From the NCBI RefSeq assembly GCF_022965805.1, contig NC_133102.1, positions 9,060,885 through 9,124,884 on the forward strand: DNA of 64,000 bases. The letters run 5' to 3'. Source of the stretch: Primulina eburnea. Taxonomy: Eukaryota; Streptophyta; Magnoliopsida; Lamiales; Gesneriaceae. Each line of letters starts with the position of its first letter. Positions within the stretch are counted from its first letter, which is position 1. The notes beneath the pieces were generated by a model. That model did not search any database. It had not been told where the DNA came from and saw only the letters and a list, made by a program, of their open reading frames with translations. Positions 36,659-47,984 of this stretch are shown piece by piece. The translations under genes were made by a program, and so were the position numbers.

Positions 36659-39260
36659 TTTCTCCACCTCTTAGATCTGAGTTCGTCCTCGAACTCTCAA
36701 GAAATCAATTCAGCTATACGAGAAGAAATGTATACTCGAGTTCAACTCGAACTCAACTCTTTGATTCCCATCTGGAATACGAATTCATGAAGTATGCTAT
36801 CATAATACTTCTTCAAGTAACTCTGACAAAATCAATCGTGCCATGTTGGTATACAACATCCGTATAAACCAATCTACAGCTCATCACATATCAGTACCAG
36901 CAGCTGTTATCAAATCTGTCTATCCCAAACAAGGACATATACCATCTTCAGCTTCAAATACCAATCGTCATCATCCGACGTTGGTTTCTTCAATCTGTTC
37001 ATTCTGAACTATCTTTATCTTCTTTTGAATTTTCTTCAAAAGAAATATGTAGTATTCACCGTATACTGTCTTGCCTATAATTATCTCATTACCCATCTGA
37101 TAAGCTGATAGTTACTGTCACGCAGTGATAATAAGTCATATCAATTAGTGCTAACATCCAGCATCACAGTTCTCTGGATATCTTCCAATATCTGGATCGT
37201 ACACTCTGACTGTCTGTCAATCTGTGAATAATCTGCAAAATAACTTATGGTATGGTCTGCCATAATTGCAAACTTAATCACAATCACAATCTGATACAAT
37301 CTACTTCTATATTCTAGTCACTCTGACTATATTCTGACAACAATCTGTGTCATTTGGTTCTGTTTGTACATCATCTTGTACAAACTAATAGATATAGATT
37401 GAATAATCTGTCAATCATAATCATATTATATCACAATCTGAAAATATCGGGAAAATCTTATTAAGAAATTCATCGAAATATACTCCCCATATCGAATCAT
37501 AAATATACTAAATCTGTACTAAATCTTCTGATTTCTATCTTTCTGTCTTTTCTGTTAGCAATTCAGACATATCATTACAATTTCTGCCAACATTTCTGTA
37601 CAACTTCTGTCACGACTGATCTAATCTGTCTATGTCATACCTGTCTGTTCAGATCTCATACATTCTCAGTCAGCAAAATGAACACTGAATCCACTACAAT
37701 GCCTTTCTGACACTATCTGTAATTTCAGATTCAAACTATTCGGTATAAACAATTTAGTTAATAATAAAATTTAAAGAAAAATACCTACATGGTATTCGGC
37801 TCTGATTATAAATATCAACTCTGTTATACAATTCTGAAACATTCTGATATCATAACACAATTAGTCTAATACAAAATACCAAATCACATATCTGTTTTCC
37901 TGACCGATACTCTGCTCTGATTATCGAAATACTGTTCTGACCACTCTGATCACGTTTCTGAACTGCTGAAATTCTCGAATTCATTTCTGATACAAGCTGA
38001 ACTGTATATACTCTCAACGGTTCATAAAATCTGTATCATAAACGGATTCAAAATAATAGTAATATCAAATCAGAAACGAAGTATCAATATCCTATACAGA
38101 TCTAGTGAGTTCAATGAACTCATAAAACAAGGATTTCTGGTAAACATCTTCATATCATTCTGATCAACTGGTATATCTCATCTGCAAATAACATATGCTC
38201 CCCAAAACAATATAAGATATCTCAAATACTGATTTAGAGCAATAATTCTCAAGCAGTTCAAAACACAATTATATCAGATAATCTGTCAACTCCTATAATA
38301 TCAATCTCTGACAACTCTGACATTTCTGACTTTCTGATCTGTCTGATATCGGTATCTGATCAGTCACTGATCACAATATCAACTGTCTCAAAATCAATCA
38401 GTATACTAACATCAGATATCATCTATTCTGACTACAATCTTCAAATATTCTATTCAGTCAATCAGATACTGCAAATATATCAAAATTTCATAGATATAAT
38501 GAGCATAGAATTCATCAGAATATCTCTGAATATACTGACACGTGCCAAATAGTATCACAAATCAGATGTACTCGTGGTCAATACTCTTCTACTGATCTTT
38601 CAATTTATTCTGTATCATTCTGTACTGAATCTAACATACAGTCAATGTCTGATCTCAATTCAATTCTGAACTCTATCTTTCTGATATAAAGCAATCTGAA
38701 ATCTTATCTGGCAATATCAGCCAACTCGTACAATACTGGCAGATCTGCCAATATTAAGCTCGATTTCAGTATATCTACTGAATACATAAGGATACCATCT
38801 GTTCCTTTCTGTATCAATCGAGTCATAAACAACACAGATATCAAAGGAATTCGAAATCTAGAATCCTTACTGTGAATCTCTACTCATCAGCCATATCTGG
38901 TCTGAATCTTATACTTTCCTGGCTGGGATCTATCATAGTTCTGTACTTGTTCAGCCTATACATATCAATAATGCGTTCAAATCAGAAACACAAGTACATC
39001 ATAAGCTATTTCTATTTCCTTCTCATCTTACTGTAGTATACAATATATACAGAAATCTCTGATATCAACACTTCCTCAACAAGCAAGGACATCAATACTA
39101 CAGTACATACAAACCCAACAGATACAGCATATCTCCATGCACTCAGTCAAAGATATTCTTAACAAATGCATTAGTATATATCAATACATATGCAATAGAA
39201 TCATAAAGACTAGTACCTGTTGTGAATTCTGAATCTGTGGTGTCAAGTGAACTCTGTTCC
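36659..39260 (-). pseudogene. Unit 3 interior: decayed pol, most diverged
   Basis: Same layout as units 1 and 2, but with about ten or more private base changes by eye (for example near 37047, 37198, 37669, 37789, 37893, 38041, 38266, 38739 and 39110). So unit 3 separated from units 1 and 2 before those two separated from each other. PPT at 36659-36672. Confidence 0.65.
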
Positions 39261-40079
39261 CTACGATCTTCGGGAACGCTTCTGGGGACAGACTTTAGCA
39301 AAGTGTCCCGGCTGTCCACAAATATTGCATCTACCAGTCACTCTCTGGCATTGCTCGGTGAAATGTCTCCCTCCGCAACTCCTGCAATACACTCCAGTAT
39401 AGCTCGGACTAGAACTACTGGAACTCGAGGAACCACTTCCTAATTTCTTGAATGGCTTCTTCTGAGCCTTCAGCAAATCTTGCTTCCCACTCGTACTGCC
39501 GTGATCATATCGAAGAGGGGATTTCTGTGCCTGAAGTGGCTTCACACACAACCTTGTCAATTGTCTAATCAGACTCGCCTCAGCTCTCTTTGCTCTACTC
39601 AGGATGTCAGCAAAATGGTAAGGTCGTTGCAAATTCATAAATGCAACTACCTCTGAGTTCAACCCTCTGATGAACTGATTTACTATAGCTTCATCATTTC
39701 CAGCTAAATGAGGAGCAAAATACAGTAGAGTAGAGAATTTAGCAATATATTGGTCAATATTCAGCGGCCCTTGGCTCAAATTCTCAAACTCTAATTTCTT
39801 GTCCTCTCGGTACGAAGCTGAGAAAAATCTTCGATAGAATTCAGCTCTGAATATTTCCCACGACATCACTGTACCTCTCTGTGCCCACATTCTTGTACTG
39901 GTAATCCACCAACTCCTGGCGGCTTCTCGTAACTGGTAAGGCACCATCTTAACTCTCTGTTCATCTGTACAATCAAGTAAATCAAACAAGATTTCTATAT
40001 CATCAAACCAGTTCTGACAGTCTTCAGATGTCTCCGTACCACTCAGAATCGGCAGCTGTAATAACTCAAATTCTTTCAT
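39261..40079 (-). CDS. gag: Gag polyprotein of the tandem element, unit 3
   Basis: 272 aa, with about four substitutions against units 1 and 2: Pro to Leu near residue 9, His to Tyr near 118 and again in the Cys cluster, Gly to Arg just before the knuckle. The second cluster CNICGQPGHFAKVC is intact. In the first cluster the residue before the first Cys is Tyr rather than His. The ancestral start is ATA (40158-40160). Although this is the most diverged unit, it has no stop. Confidence 0.87.
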   Translation of the reverse strand: MKEFELLQLPILSGTETSEDCQNWFDDIEILFDLLDCTDEQRVKMVPYQLREAARSWWITSTRMWAQRGTVMSWEIFRAEFYRRFFSASYREDKKLEFENLSQGPLNIDQYIAKFSTLLYFAPHLAGNDEAIVNQFIRGLNSEVVAFMNLQRPYHFADILSRAKRAEASLIRQLTRLCVKPLQAQKSPLRYDHGSTSGKQDLLKAQKKPFKKLGSGSSSSSSSSPSYTGVYCRSCGGRHFTEQCQRVTGRCNICGQPGHFAKVCPQKRSRRS

Positions 40080-40486
40080 CTTTTCTTCTAGCTGAGCTTC
40101 TGATGCATCTCGCTGTTCAGACGAAGTACTACCCCTTTCTGGAAATCTCCGAGGCGGTATATCTGAATATCAAACCGGTTAATACACAGTCTATACAATC
40201 TGTCTCAGCCCTCCTCTGATCATATACATCTGATCGAGACTCAGTTCTGATTCAGGCTTAACAATTACATGCTGTAATCAACTCCGATACAACATGTAAT
40301 AAGGAAAACAGTAAATCATGCTAGCACCCATAATGTAATTCAGCATTATAATAAATCTCATGCTAGCAATCACATGCAAGGAAGAAAGTTCAATCTACCC
40401 CGCTCATTCTCTACTATCTCAGTCTAAAAGATCTATCAGTTCTGACTATCTCAATCTAAAGGATCTATCGCTCTGATACCACCTGT

Positions 40487-42627
40487 TGTGGGGACCCGGA
40501 CGCTAATCTTCTTCTTAATCATCGTTAGGATTTAATTATCAGTTCTGATAAACAGGGTCTAAAAAAAATTTTCTTTTTAAAATACAAGTGCGGAAGGTAA
40601 TGGCATCTAAATAATATACATATCTATATAAAACTACAATTCAGTAGAAAAGTACACTACTGTACAACCTAAGTCTAAGGTTCAATTACTAAATTCAAGT
40701 AATAAACCAAGTCTGCTACAAGTCCGGAATCACCACGCTAACTCGTCTTCTCTCATCGTCATCTCGACCCTGATCCAACCCCACCTGTTGTCATGCACAC
40801 ATACAAAACAAGACAACAGCCGGATAACTCCGGTGAGAATAAATCTCAGTATAAAACATGGTAAACATGCATATATACAAAGTAAATCATGAAACATTCT
40901 ATCATGAATAAAATTAAACATAATAGATTTCATAATCTATGAAATCAAATCAAGATAAGCATGCAGCTCAATCAGATAAACATGCAATTCAAATCAAATC
41001 ATATAACCGTGCTATCATGTCTGAAAGCAATAAACATGGGTTTCATAGTCTATGAAACCACATCTCTAAAAAAACATGCAGTTCTAGTCAAATCATGTCT
41101 AGACTCGACCCAACTATAACCCTAGGGATCCCGGGGTGAATAAGACGTCACTGTCTGTCACCTACCCTCCCAATCGGGGTGACGTACGTCTTATTCCTAG
41201 ACTTCGGTCATATCTGTATCGAATAATCTACAATAGGAGGGTGTCTGCTTCTATGTAACGATACACCGAACGTCTAGAAGCCTGACTATCTGTCAAACTT
41301 TCCTATCTCAAATGCAATGTATAACAATCTGTAAACAAAGCATGCTCTTTTCAAAAGATTTGAATATAAGTCTATAAACTAATCATAATCATATCAAAAG
41401 ATAAACAATAATCAAGTATGTGATTTTATTGGAAAACTCAAATGAGATCTGATTTGAGTTATGTCTTCCCAGATATCACATGAATTATACCTTTGTCGTC
41501 CTGGTCTGACGAAGACGAAGTCTCGAAGTCCAATCTGTCCATATCAAGTCTGAGATGACAATATCAAATACACTGTATCAATGTGTAACTCAATTCACGA
41601 TCTGTTCTGATCAATACTCAACTCAGTATATAATCTGATCAATCTAAATTAACTGATGTTTCAACGGCATACTAACACAGTCTTGTAACTCCGTAAATCA
41701 CAACATCACTGATATCATATCTAATTCATAACACAGACATATGGTATAATTTCCTCAGTCTGATTCCACAACTATACCGAATAATCTATTCAGAACATAT
41801 GAGAATAATCATTTCTCCATTCTTGAATCAAGAACAATACCAATCTAGTGTTCAATCTAAATCAATATCTTCAGAAAATCATAACAATTGTATAAACAGT
41901 CTATTCGTAAATCTGACTTCGATTATACAATACCTACGGTAGCAAATACACCATATCTGAACCATATACAGTTCTAACAACATCATATTTCCAAAACATC
42001 TCAAAACGTAATAAAACTTACGTCCTTGTGTAGCTCGAGTCGAGAGGAGTATGGTACTTCGTTCAAATTCGAATTCTGATGAACGGTCCTTCCACAATCG
42101 CCAATCAAAAAGGTGTAAGGATTTTTTATCAAAATCTCGACCTCCTTTTCTGAAATTCTGAGGGAAAACATGTCATTCCTCTGTATATATACTGCATGCA
42201 CTTCATGAAACGTGGCATCATTTTTCATGCAACACGCATGACCGTGGGTGCGGTGAGTGTAAGGAGCGCGGGTGCGCTCAAGCGGTGATCCTAGCCATTC
42301 TCTCGGCAGCTCAGACCGCGGGTGCGCTTCTTGCAAGACCGCGGGTGCGGTGTCATCAGCGCGGGTGCGCTCCGTCTAATACCGCGGGTGCGGTGTGTCT
42401 ACGGGATTTGTACTTCATTTTCTGCACATGCACCGCGGGTGCGGTCGTGCTAGCACCGCGGGTGCGGTTGTGCAACTTCTAAATTCTAGTTTTCTGATCA
42501 TGCAACACCTGGTTTCTCAAATCTTTCTTCCCTCATTGCATGTCATGCATTCTCATATCTTTCGAGTCTTACATTAACGAAGATTAACAATCTTGGTTTA
42601 TCAATTCTATAATTCTTGGGCATTACA
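40487..42627 (-). repeat. LTR D (5'-most in element sense)
   Basis: 2,141 bp. It carries private changes (for example gatccaacccc near 40775, accgtgggtg at 42241 and aattcttggg near 42614). The outer TSD ttcac follows at 42628-42632. Palindrome array at 42241-42468, with one arm mutated in the first site. Confidence 0.92.
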
Positions 42628-42632
42628 TTCAC

Positions 42633-43086
42633 GCACCAGAAGAAAATGAAAGATATACACCACACTGTCGGGAGCTTCAAGTGATCGCAATTCTGGAGAT
42701 CTCGTGCGGGCTCTTTCCGGTCACCTCAAATCAGAAGAGTACGCTTCTCGACCGTGCTATTTCCGATGAACAAACTCAGAGATTCCAAAATCAGAAGGTA
42801 AATCGAGGTAGTTGGAAATTTCTTATTCCGAAGATTTTTCGAATTTCGGATTTTGTAGGTAAAATATGTGCGTGAAAAATCAAACACTCAAGCCGTCGGA
42901 TATAGAAATCGGGTTCGGTGGCTGTCTTGATGTATTTTCGATTATTTTTTATTCTTTATTTATAATCTTGAATTGACATTGAATTGTGGCCTGAGTACAC
43001 GTAACTTATCTATTTTCTGTTGTTAAAATTTGGATGCATTCTGGGAATTTATTTAATTAATGACTCAAGCAGATTATCTTATTTTG
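42633..43086 (+). repeat. MULE left TIR, inner 454 bp
   Basis: It matches the reverse complement of 47506-47959 with about ten to fifteen differences by eye. The homology stops at ...cttattttg. The same short ORF appears in both TIRs as a mirror and is not a gene. Confidence 0.9.
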
Positions 43087-43610
43087 AATTTTTCATCAAT
43101 TGTTTGCCGACTAAATAAAATATCAAGTCACTTGGACTATTGCCATAAATTTTAATGTGCAATATCTATTCAATCGGCAGTTGTTCTTTTATGGAATCCA
43201 ACTACTTGTTATTACAAACATTCCAATCGGCGGCTATTTATTGAACAGGCTATTAATTCTCATATACATATATACGTATATGTATATAAAATGTTTTGAA
43301 AATTTGAACTCCATGTCCAAAAAAAAATTGTGGAATGGAACATTTGACATTTTCGTTTTTTGTAATATATCGAATTTCAATATTTCAAAATGGCTATTTA
43401 AAATTTAATAATCTTAGAGGGAAGATTTGACATTTTCTAATTCGATTTAAGGTGAAATTTGAATGGTAAGAATTCTTTTGTCCCATGCAATTTCCTTTTT
43501 ACGTGTGATTACAAGCTTGGATTGAAATACTATACATGTTCTAGTTCCAACTCATTTTGCTATGCACAGGACCATAGTCATTATTGTACTTGTTTTGCTG
43601 AGTTTTGACA

Positions 43611-44061
43611 ATGGTGAGTTATAAATTATTAATTGTTTGTTGTTATAATATTTTGTGTCTCCATGCTGAAAATTTTTGTGAATTTTTGTACATTTTAGGG
43701 GAAAACATATATTGTCTTTGTTGGACGTGAACCAGGTATTTATGATACGTGGGGAGAAGCATCTTCTAAAGTTACCGAACATAAGGGTGATGTCCACCAG
43801 TCTTTCAAAAATAGAGATGAGGCAGAAAGAGCTTATGACGCATTTATGGTAAAACAAGCTGCAGGCACTTCTTCCAACTCTAGTGCAAATGAAAGTTCAA
43901 GTTTACCTACATTTTCAAGTTCAAATACGAGGAGAAAAGTTTCGCAGACAGAAAAAATAAAGAAGTTGCAAGGGATAGAACAGAACTTGGATGAGATAAA
44001 GAAGAATTTGGAAGCGATTGAGGAGAATTTGAAATCTCTACAAATTAGTGACCATGATTAA
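43611..44061 (+). CDS. Small MULE-borne protein with RNase H1 N-terminal (hybrid-binding / Cauli_VI-type) domain, two exons
   Basis: Proposed structure: ATG at 43611-43613, a phase-0 intron 43614-43698 (gtgagtt...ttttag), and exon 2 from 43699 to the stop at 44059-44061, 121 aa in all. Residues 2-47 carry the fold signature TYIVFVGREPGIYDTW, then a K/G-rich strand and HQSFKNREDAERAY. This matches the short domain at the N-terminus of eukaryotic RNase H1, which binds RNA-DNA hybrids, and is shared with caulimovirus viroplasmin proteins. A Ser/Thr-rich linker follows, then a coiled coil (about 88-116, heptads IEQNLDEIKKNLEAIEENL). There is no RNase H catalytic domain. It lies 525 bp inside the left TIR, facing the transposase. 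The frame is fully open while the transposase is ruined. Binding to nucleic acid is inference. Confidence 0.7.
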
Positions 44062-45056
44062 ATATGTTGTTGGAAGTTGTTACCTTTGTTTAATTGGAAA
44101 ATACATTATCAAGTTTTAGTCATTTTCTACGTACTTGTAGCAGCAGTAAGCAGCATAGGATAAATGGGTAAGACCTAAGACATGTTGGTATGTGATGTTT
44201 ATATTTAAGAATTGTGGAAATTTTTTTTTTCTACATAAGTTTATATCCGAGCAAATGGAGCTCCATCTTACAAACAGCATAAACATGTAAAACTCAAGCA
44301 ATCTCTCAAAAATACGCCCCTCGTGCGAAACTTCTATAGCCATTACAATCGAAGCAGCACAGAATTGTGTAGAATTTTCATTCAACCCATTGTGAATTAT
44401 TAAGGTCATAGAGCAAGCAATTCAAGTGTCTAGAAGTATTGCAACATGTGTTTGATTAGCAACAGTGCATAAAACTCGTGGTACGAAAGGATAATGGCTC
44501 ATGAACTTCAGTATGTTCTTCTCCTTCAGAACTAGTCCTCCTTTTCCAAGTTTTTTAACCTTCTGCTTTGAAAACCTTTTCAAGCTAAGCATTTTTTTTG
44601 CAATGAAAAGACGAATTTTAGGAGTAACAAATACTAAAAACGTTCGTCACCCAGTTAAGATTGTGCCAAAGGAAAAAGGTTATGTAAAGTTGCGATGGCA
44701 GATGAGTGGAAAGCTTTTTTCCCATGTGATGTTGTCCAGTGCCCTAAAAAGAGTAGTGCCAAATTTGAAAAATTAATTTACACAAAGTAATGGGGAAAAC
44801 AAACCTGAGTCTGCAACGAAAATGGAGCATCTTTCCAACAAAATATATAATTAAAGTTTAACTTTAATATAGCACAAACATTTTAGAGGAAAACATATGT
44901 AATCAAAATTTAACACCATACAAGTACCAGCAGCAGAAACATAAATACGTACAGATTAATTTCAGTCATCAAAGCCCATTCTAGTTGTTCACATGTTTGT
45001 ACTACCTGTAAATATGAAGACGATGATTAGAAAAATATTATCAAAGAAACAAAATT
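44062..45056. other. MULE interior between the two genes
   Basis: A plus-strand 91-aa frame (44501-44776) ends in a basic stretch (KIVPKEKGYVKLRWQMSGK) that I do not recognise. The rest is AT-rich. The two genes converge here, so both 3' ends lie in this stretch. Confidence 0.4.
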
Positions 45057-47387
45057 TAAATGCTAAAATAATTTATGTATTTGAGTTACCATCTATTGAT
45101 CCAAAATTTTCTTCATTTGAGTTCTCATCTGTGTTATCATTATTTACAGTTGACCTGATAAACGAACTTTGTCATCCGTACTAATATTAAAGAAATTATT
45201 AACTTTTTTAAAAAATAATCAATACATACCCGTCTTTCAAATTTGGACAGTTGCGTTTGTCATGTGACATACCTCGACGCCCGCATCCACGACACTTTCT
45301 GCCCCTTGATGTTGAATTCTCCTTCGATGATTTTAGTCTCTTCCCACGTCCTTTTGTTCCAATTTCTGAAGGATCAATGATACCAATGGCTCCATCCGAG
45401 GTTCTCCTACTTTGAATTCCACTGCATAATGTTCTATTAATATTCATTTCCTTTGTTTTGCTATCAATAGAATCAAACTGTTCAGCCAAGAAGTTTGTCC
45501 CCTCATCACTGAAAGATACAACATCAATTAAAGATGAAGCTTTACAAGATAACCTCATATGTCTAGACGTCAAACACCTTTCTGGATCGTCGACCACATT
45601 TTTCTCAGCAATAGTGTATAGTACGCTAATCTTTGCATCTTTTGTCCACCGTTTGAGTATATACTGACCAGGTAAGTGGAACACTTGGTTGATACGAAAA
45701 AATGCTAACATATGCCTTCACGGAATACCCTCAAATTGAAATTTCATGCGACTACATGATATATCGTCTCTTTGTATGTCATGCGTAAGCAGCCTATGTT
45801 TGGCAGAAGAAAAACCTTGAAAATTAATGACATTGTAAACCCCAAACTCAATTCCGATAGATGCTTGTTGCACATAATAACCATGACTCAGACTGATTTC
45901 ATTTTGAAATTCCAACCATTTATTTTTGGTATACATTCACCATTTGCAATTTCATTGGCCAGTTCGATTTAACCTTTGGCCGCTCGTTCATATCAGTATG
46001 ATCGGCAACTAACTCATTGTGTCTTTGTTGTCAAAGTGCCTTATTGAAACGAATTACAAAATCCACCAATGAGTTCTTGCTACAGACGTACCTCTTGAAA
46101 AATTCATGTGAACTTTCAGACATCTGACTACTTTACATTCCTGCAGAAAATACATGGTTGGAATATGTCGGCACCCACTTATGTCGCAACTCAAACATCA
46201 ATGACAGCCATTCATTTTCTACCAAGTTAGCACAATTCATAACCTCTTCCCATGATCTCTCAAATTCAATAGAAGTCGTAGGATGTACAATGACATTTTT
46301 TATGCTTTGATAGTGGTCACGGAATGTCACCGGGTTCAATTTATCTGGGAATTTGTTTAGAATGTGCCACAAACAATATCGATGTATTGTTTTAGGGAAA
46401 ACTTCAGCTATGGATTTCGTCATAGCAGGATCCTGGTCAGTTACGATCAAGTTTGGTGCTCCTTTAGGCATGGCTTCTAGAAACATATTAAGCAACCAAA
46501 CAAAAGAATCAATTTTCTCATCACTCAAAAATCCACAACCAAAAACAATGGTCTGATGATGATGATTAACTCTTACAAATGGTGCAAAAATCATCCCATA
46601 TTTTTTGGTGTTATACGTAGTATCAAACACCACTACATCACCAAATGCAGTGTATGCCCTCCTTGATACAGGATCCGCCCAAAAACACCGAATAAATCTA
46701 TTGTCTGAATCAGTCTCGTAATCAAAAAAGAAAGTTGAACTCTTGTCTTTCTCAGACAGAAAGAAATCAATCAATGTTTCGGCATCAATACCCTTGTGCT
46801 CATCCCTAAGCGTTTTCTCGTAGTCTCTTATATCTCTTTCTGTGCAACCTACATGTTCATGCCCTCCAAACTCTATTTCAAACAATCACATTTGTTGACA
46901 AGTAGGTACATTCGCTTCTGCAAACTATTGACTAAGTGCTTTCTTTGCCGCAGAAATAGTACGATGTGAGCGTAACAAATGCACCTTTGAAGGAGTTGAT
47001 AGTGGATGATTATGACTTTCCATGAAGGTATTAACAACCCAACCTAGACTAGTTTGTTCCTTCACAACTGAAATCTTTGACTAACATCCAGTTCTAATAT
47101 CACCACGAGCTCTTTCCTTTACTGGTTCATCACTTTTTGATTGTTTACTCCATCTGATTGCATCTGTATGTCCTTCTTTAAAGCATACAAATTTTTTCCA
47201 GATAATTTCTTTTGTTTTCTTATTTTTTTTGCTATTGCTCATTCTTGCACTAAAACCAGATTCTCGTGTGTATTGTTTGTAGAACGAAAACGCCTCCTCT
47301 AAAGATTCGAATTTCATCCCTATTTCTGGCTTTTGATTGTCTCCAACTTGGGGAATGTATGCAGTTCATCGCCGCTGTTTTCTTCCA
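45057..47387 (-). pseudogene. FAR1/FHY3-type MULE transposase, heavily broken
   Basis: Domains in order on the minus strand: FAR1 DNA-binding zinc domain (47317-47000: KFESLEEAFSFYKQY, GFSARMSNSKK, SHNHPLSTPSK); MULE DDE transposase core (46885-46133: VVVFDTTYNTKKYGM, LIVTDQDPAM, HRYCLWHI); SWIM finger (about 45800-45700); C-terminal knuckle CRGCGRRGMSHDKRNC. A last short exon after a gtatgt intron may lie at 45057-45187. Breaks: a frameshift after the ATG at 47387, three in-frame stops between 47083 and 46886, a stop at 46133, a stop near 46040, a frameshift near 45940 and a stop in place of a SWIM Cys at 45718. The first Asp (DTT) and second Asp (TDQD) of the DDE core are still present. The element could move only with a foreign transposase. 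Confidence 0.88.
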
Positions 47388-47505
47388 TTCTATAAATATG
47401 AAAATAACAAAATTAAAATTGCTACACATACTATGCTGGCTAGCTCGACAAACAATTGATGCAAAATTCGAAAAATTATTTTAACGATATGCTGCCTAGC
47501 TCGTG

Positions 47506-47984
47506 CAAAATAAGATAATCTGCTTGAGTCATTAATTAAATAAATTCTCAGAATGCAGCCAAATTTTAACAACGGAAAATAGATAAGTTACGTGTAATCA
47601 GGCCACAATTCAATGTCAATTCAAGATTATAAATAAAGAATAAAAAATAATCGAAAATACATCAAGGCAGCCACCGAACCCGATTTTTATATCCGACGGC
47701 TTGAGTGTTTGATTTTTCATGCACATATTTTACCTACAAAATCCGAAATTCGAAAAATCTTCGGAATAAGAAATTTCCAACTACCTCGATTTACCTTCTG
47801 ATTTTGGAATCTTTGAGTTTGTTCACCGGAAATAGCACGGTCGAGAAGCGTACTCTTCTGATTTGAGGTGACCGGAAAGAGCCCGCACGAGATCTCCAGA
47901 ATTGCGATCACTTGAAGCTTCCGACATTGTGGTGTGTATCTTTCATTGTCTTCTGGTGCGTGAAGGTCGTAGGTGGAAAGTTTT
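47506..47984 (-). repeat. MULE right TIR (479 bp)
   Basis: This is the uninterrupted partner of the split left TIR and serves as a pre-insertion reference. It shows that the array landed after 'ttcac' and deleted no bases. Confidence 0.9.

Larger units (their letters stand above)
22580..42627 (-). mobile_element. Tandem LTR retrotransposon array: four LTRs, three gag-only interiors, one TSD
   Basis: LTRs start at 22580, 28550, 34519 and 40487, so the unit is 5,970, 5,969 and 5,968 bp. Each LTR is TGTGGGG...GGGCATTACA as written on the plus strand. The element reads on the minus strand (TGTAATGCCC...CCCCACA). The whole block is flanked by a single 5-bp duplication, ttcac (22575-22579 and 42628-42632). 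Internal junctions lack any duplication: each LTR abuts a PPT on one side and a PBS on the other. Interiors are about 3.83 kb with one open gag each and decayed pol. The likely origin is one insertion followed by unequal LTR-LTR recombination, or integration of a multimer. Confidence 0.92.
22555..47984 (-). mobile_element. FAR1-type Mutator-like element (MULE) with 479-bp TIRs, interrupted by a 20-kb insertion
   Basis: The right TIR (47506-47984) is the inverted match of 22555-22579 joined to 42633-43086. Both come to 479 bp. Without the TR-GAG array and its duplicated ttcac, the element is about 5.38 kb. It carries a broken FAR1/MULE transposase on the minus strand and an intact small gene with an RNase H1 N-terminal-type domain on the plus strand. 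Outer ends (aaaactttccacctac) are well defined by the TIRs. The 9-bp flanks (ggtacgcat and ggtagctca) match only in part, so the TSD is unproven. Confidence 0.88.

Noticed and set aside
22580..42627. Pure assembly artefact
   Set aside because: The units carry private changes, LTR C has its own 1-base deletion, and the outer TSD is exact. It remains to be confirmed with reads.
43611..44061. Endogenous pararetrovirus fragment, because of the Cauli_VI-type domain
   Set aside because: No coat, movement or RT genes nearby. The domain is also that of cellular RNase H1, and the gene has an intron and sits in a MULE.
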